Assembly: GCA_028701645.1 (NCBI GenBank)
Contig: JAQVQI010000033.1
Coordinates: 1-6,361 of the forward strand
Source: Candidatus Shapirobacteria bacterium
GTDB lineage: Bacteria > Patescibacteriota > Microgenomatia > UBA12405
Reading direction: 5' to 3'
Length of the DNA stretch: 6,361 nucleotides
This document shows, piece after piece, positions 4,602 to 6,361 of the stretch. The notes beneath the pieces were generated by a model. It was given only the letters and a program-made list of their open reading frames with translations, made no database searches and was not told the origin of the DNA. Numbering within the stretch: the stretch's first letter is position 1; each line of letters begins with the position of its first letter. A program made the position numbers and the translations under genes.

Positions 4602-5150
4602 ATGTCAAGAATTGGTAAACAATTAATCACCATCCCCACAGGAGTTACTGTTAGTTTTAACTCTGACCAGGACCGAAAGGTTATAGTCACTGGACCAAAA
4701 GGAACTTTAGAACTAAATATTCCTTTTAAAATTAATGTTGAAGTTATTGATAATTGTGTCAAAGTAACTCGAGTCTCAGAAGATAAAAAAGTAAAAGCTT
4801 GCCATGGTGCCACCCGAGCTCATATCAATAATATGATTAAAGGAGTTCAAAATTTTTGGACAAAAGAATTAGAAATTAAAGGTACTGGTTATAAGGCTTC
4901 TTTAAATGGAAACAAACTTAAGCTTTTAGTTGGTTTTATTAACCCGGTTGAAATTACCGCTCCAGTTGGAGTAGAATTCCAAGTCCCTGAAGAAACAAAA
5001 ATTATTGTCTCTGGTGCTGATCGGATGAAAGTCGGTCAAGTTGCTAGCAACATTAGAAAAATTCGACCACCCGAACCTTACAAGGGTAAAGGGGTTCGAT
5101 ATGCAAATGAATTTATTAAATTAAAAGCTGGTAAAAAAGCTAAAGCTTAA
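4602..5150 (+). CDS. rplF: Large subunit ribosomal protein L6 (uL6)
   Basis: L6 has two related domains and sits at the base of the L7/L12 stalk next to the sarcin-ricin loop, where elongation factors bind. The 182 residues (177 in E. coli) start with the canonical MSRIGKQLITIPTGVTVSF. They have VTGPKGTLEL in domain 1, the inter-domain ATRAHINNMIKGV, and GTGYKASLNGNKLKLLVGF in domain 2. The C-terminal hallmark IRKIRPPEPYKGKGVRY (PEPYKGKGVRY at 157-167) is intact, and a Lys/Ala-rich tail follows. The start is fixed by the conserved N-terminus; no Shine-Dalgarno sequence is seen. A 47-base AT-rich spacer separates it from rplR. Confidence 0.97.
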   Translation: MSRIGKQLITIPTGVTVSFNSDQDRKVIVTGPKGTLELNIPFKINVEVIDNCVKVTRVSEDKKVKACHGATRAHINNMIKGVQNFWTKELEIKGTGYKASLNGNKLKLLVGFINPVEITAPVGVEFQVPEETKIIVSGADRMKVGQVASNIRKIRPPEPYKGKGVRYANEFIKLKAGKKAKA

Positions 5151-5165
5151 AAATAAAATTTATCA

Positions 5166-5190
5166 ACTTTTTACTTTATACTTTATAACT
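5166..5190 (+). repeat. 7/8-base degenerate repeat with TATAACT before rplR
   Basis: Within the 47-base rplF-rplR spacer are the units acttttt (5166-5172), actttat (5173-5179), actttata (5180-5187) and a partial act. These again create TATAAC at 5184-5189, 8 bases before the rplR ATG. The first 15 bases of the spacer (5151-5165) show nothing but AT-rich sequence. There is no Shine-Dalgarno sequence. Confidence 0.6.
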
Positions 5191-5197
5191 AAAAAAA

Positions 5198-5542
5198 ATG
5201 ATTCAATATAACCAAAAAAATAGACGCTTACGACGGGTTCGAAGCAAATTGGCTCAAAATGTAGGTATTCCTCGTTTGTCTGTTTTTAGAAGCAATCAAC
5301 ATATTTGGGCTCAGATAATTGACGACAAACACGGTAAAACCCTGGTTTCCGCTTCAACCAAAAGTCTTAAACAATTGAAAGGAACTAAGTCAGAAAAAGC
5401 AGTTTCTGTCGGTCAAGAAATTGCCAAACTGGCAATAGATAAAAAGATTATTAATGTTAGATTCGATCGAGGACTTTATCGTTATCACGGCAGAGTCAAA
5501 TCCTTAGCTCAAGGTGCTCGTGAAGGAGGTTTAAAATTCTAA
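5198..5542 (+). CDS. rplR: Large subunit ribosomal protein L18 (uL18)
   Basis: L18 binds 5S rRNA with L5 and L25 and helps install it in the central protuberance. The 114 residues (117 in E. coli) show a basic N-terminus NRRLRRVRSKL, then GIPRLSVFRSNQHIWAQIIDD, LVSASTKS, and the conserved C-terminal block FDRGLYRYHGRVKSLAQGAREGGLKF at 89-114. The start at the ATG at 5198 gives a normal N-terminus. Codons for the conserved Glu-Gly-Gly near the end carry the ribosome binding site for rpsE, and a single base separates the two genes, so translation is probably coupled. Confidence 0.96.
   Translation: MIQYNQKNRRLRRVRSKLAQNVGIPRLSVFRSNQHIWAQIIDDKHGKTLVSASTKSLKQLKGTKSEKAVSVGQEIAKLAIDKKIINVRFDRGLYRYHGRVKSLAQGAREGGLKF
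5523..5530 (+). promoter_or_regulatory. Shine-Dalgarno sequence for rpsE (AAGGAGGT)
   Basis: AAGGAGGT lies in the rplR codons for Glu-Gly-Gly, 13 bases before the rpsE ATG at 5544. The match is excellent but the spacing is longer than optimal. Because Glu-Gly-Gly is a conserved L18 C-terminal sequence, part of the match may come from protein constraint. Confidence 0.55.
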
Positions 5543-5543
5543 T

Positions 5544-6029
5544 ATGGCTTACAACAATAACAATCAAAACCAACGTAAATTCGAAAAATATGAAAAACCA
5601 GTTAGTGAATTCACTGATAAAGTAATTCAAATCAAACGGGTGTCTAAAAAGACCAAAGGTGGTAATCAAATTCATTTTACTGCTCTAGTTGTCTCCGGTG
5701 ACAAAAAATCTCGAGTCGGAGTTGGTTTGGGAAAAGCCAAAAGTGTTGCCGATGCAATTCAAAAAGGTATCAAAAAAGCCCAAAAATCACTTATCGAAAT
5801 CCCAATTGTCAACGGTACTGTTTCAAGTTCAATTCAATACAAATTTAAAGGTGGAATTGTTCTAATTCGTCCAGGTAAAGCTGGAAGCGGACTAATTGCC
5901 GGAGGCCCTGTCCGAGCAGTGGTCGAACTAGCTGGTGTTAAAGATATTGTAAGCAAAATTATTGGGTCAAGAAATAAATCAATTAATGTTTGGGCTACCC
6001 TTAAAGCCTTAAGTTTACTCCAAAAATAA
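5544..6029 (+). CDS. rpsE: Small subunit ribosomal protein S5 (uS5)
   Basis: S5 sits at the mRNA entry with S3 and S4 and affects decoding accuracy; its N-terminal loop is where spectinomycin-resistance mutations fall in E. coli. The 161 residues start with an Asn/Gln-rich stretch (MAYNNNNQNQ). The double-stranded RNA-binding domain follows: KRVSKKTKGGNQIHFTALVV from residue 31, RVGVGLGKAKSVADAIQKGIKKA, and then the C-terminal domain with IRPGKAGSGLIAGGPVRAVVELAGV. It ends at VWATLKALSLLQK, lacking the roughly 20-residue tail of E. coli S5, while the N-terminus is about ten residues longer. The ATG at 5544 follows rplR by one base. The next gene, 2 bases on, is rplO instead of the usual rpmD. 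Confidence 0.97.
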   Translation: MAYNNNNQNQRKFEKYEKPVSEFTDKVIQIKRVSKKTKGGNQIHFTALVVSGDKKSRVGVGLGKAKSVADAIQKGIKKAQKSLIEIPIVNGTVSSSIQYKFKGGIVLIRPGKAGSGLIAGGPVRAVVELAGVKDIVSKIIGSRNKSINVWATLKALSLLQK

Positions 6030-6031
6030 TT

Positions 6032-6361
6032 ATGGAAATTCTTTCAAATTTATCAAAAACAACTCAAAAACCTGCTCGTCGTCGTGGTCGAGGTATTGGT
6101 TCAGGCCTAGGTGGTCATACTAGTGGCCGGGGCCAAAAAGGTGCCAAATCTAGAGGTAAAATAAAACTTACTTTTGACGGTACCAAAATCAAAAAAGGCT
6201 GGATTAAACGATTGCCTTTTTTAAGGGGTAAAAATCGTTTGAATAACCAAAAAAATATTATTAATTTCAATTTATCTCAACTCGATAAATGGTATCAAGA
6301 TGGGGATATGGTTGATCTTAATTCTTTAACCCAAAAGACACATATTGCTCTAAAAAGACTC
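6032..6361 (+). CDS. rplO: Large subunit ribosomal protein L15 (uL15), N-terminal 110 residues, 3' truncated by window edge
   Basis: L15 is a 23S rRNA-binding protein with a long, glycine- and arginine-rich N-terminal extension that threads into the 50S core. The first 110 codons are visible and open to the window edge. Motifs are RRRGRGIGSGLGGHTSGRGQKGAKSR at 16-41, the Gly-rich L15 signature, then KGWIKRLPFLRG near 58-69, equivalent to the usual YRRLPKxG, and a hydrophobic/Asp segment INFNLSQLDKW followed by DGDMVDLNSL, where L15 normally has VVDLNTL. The ATG at 6032 follows the rpsE stop by 2 bases with no Shine-Dalgarno sequence of its own, so translation is probably coupled. The gene directly follows rpsE, with no rpmD between. 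Confidence 0.95.
   Translation, partial: MEILSNLSKTTQKPARRRGRGIGSGLGGHTSGRGQKGAKSRGKIKLTFDGTKIKKGWIKRLPFLRGKNRLNNQKNIINFNLSQLDKWYQDGDMVDLNSLTQKTHIALKRL

Noticed and set aside
3585..4813. Open frames on the - strand at 3585-3779 and 4592-4813
   Set aside because: They are antisense to rplE and rplF, short and without family motifs or initiation signals.
1..6361. A previously undescribed gene system hidden in the window
   Set aside because: Every coding stretch is accounted for by a known ribosomal protein in canonical order, and the spacers are too short for further genes. Novelty, if any, is in the junction repeats and protein variants.

Overview
The window is an internal stretch of a bacterial S10-spc ribosomal protein gene cluster. 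All genes lie on the + strand in the canonical order: rplB (3' end only), rpsS, rplV, rpsC, rplP, rpmC, rpsQ, rplN, rplX, rplE, rpsZ (zinc-type rpsN), rpsH, rplF, rplR, rpsE, rplO (5' part only). Every protein was identified by reading conserved family motifs in the translations; no database search was run. No mobile element, CRISPR array, rRNA or tRNA was seen, and the longest stretch without a gene is 80 bases (2606-2685).

The organism looks like an AT-rich member of the Candidate Phyla Radiation (Patescibacteria). The main evidence is that rpmD (protein uL30) is absent from its usual place between rpsE and rplO, with only 2 bases separating those genes; loss of uL30 is a known trait of that group. 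Compact, mostly abutting genes, few Shine-Dalgarno sequences and a small S14 of the C4 zinc type fit this. All genes read through in the standard code: every Trp codon I checked is TGG, and 14 of the 15 visible stop codons are TAA and one is TAG. This argues against the UGA=Gly lineages (Gracilibacteria/Absconditabacteria). I cannot place it more precisely.

Layout: 2-229 is the L2 C-terminus. 280-2605 is the rest of the S10 block (S19, L22, S3, L16, L29, S17). The 80-base gap at 2606-2685 is the classical S10/spc boundary. 2686-6361 is the spc block (L14, L24, L5, S14, S8, L6, L18, S5, L15). The products assemble into both ribosomal subunits: L2, L16 and L14 sit around the peptidyl transferase centre and subunit interface, L22 and L24 around the exit tunnel, S3 and S5 at the mRNA entry, S19 and S14 in the 30S head.

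The gene content is ordinary, and I did not find a new biological system. What stands out is at the junctions. Gene junctions fall into two classes. Some are tight (overlap to 11 bases). The other six have spacers of 25-80 bases, and each of these carries degenerate 7- or 8-base tandem repeats and/or a TATAAC(T) motif just before the start codon. At two junctions (before rpsS and before rpsZ) a good Shine-Dalgarno sequence sits in the tail of the upstream gene, exactly where it would serve the next gene if the repeat spacer were absent. Other points of interest are the divergent L22 tunnel hairpin and its repeat-built N-terminal extension, and substitutions at well-known functional positions in S3 and L16.
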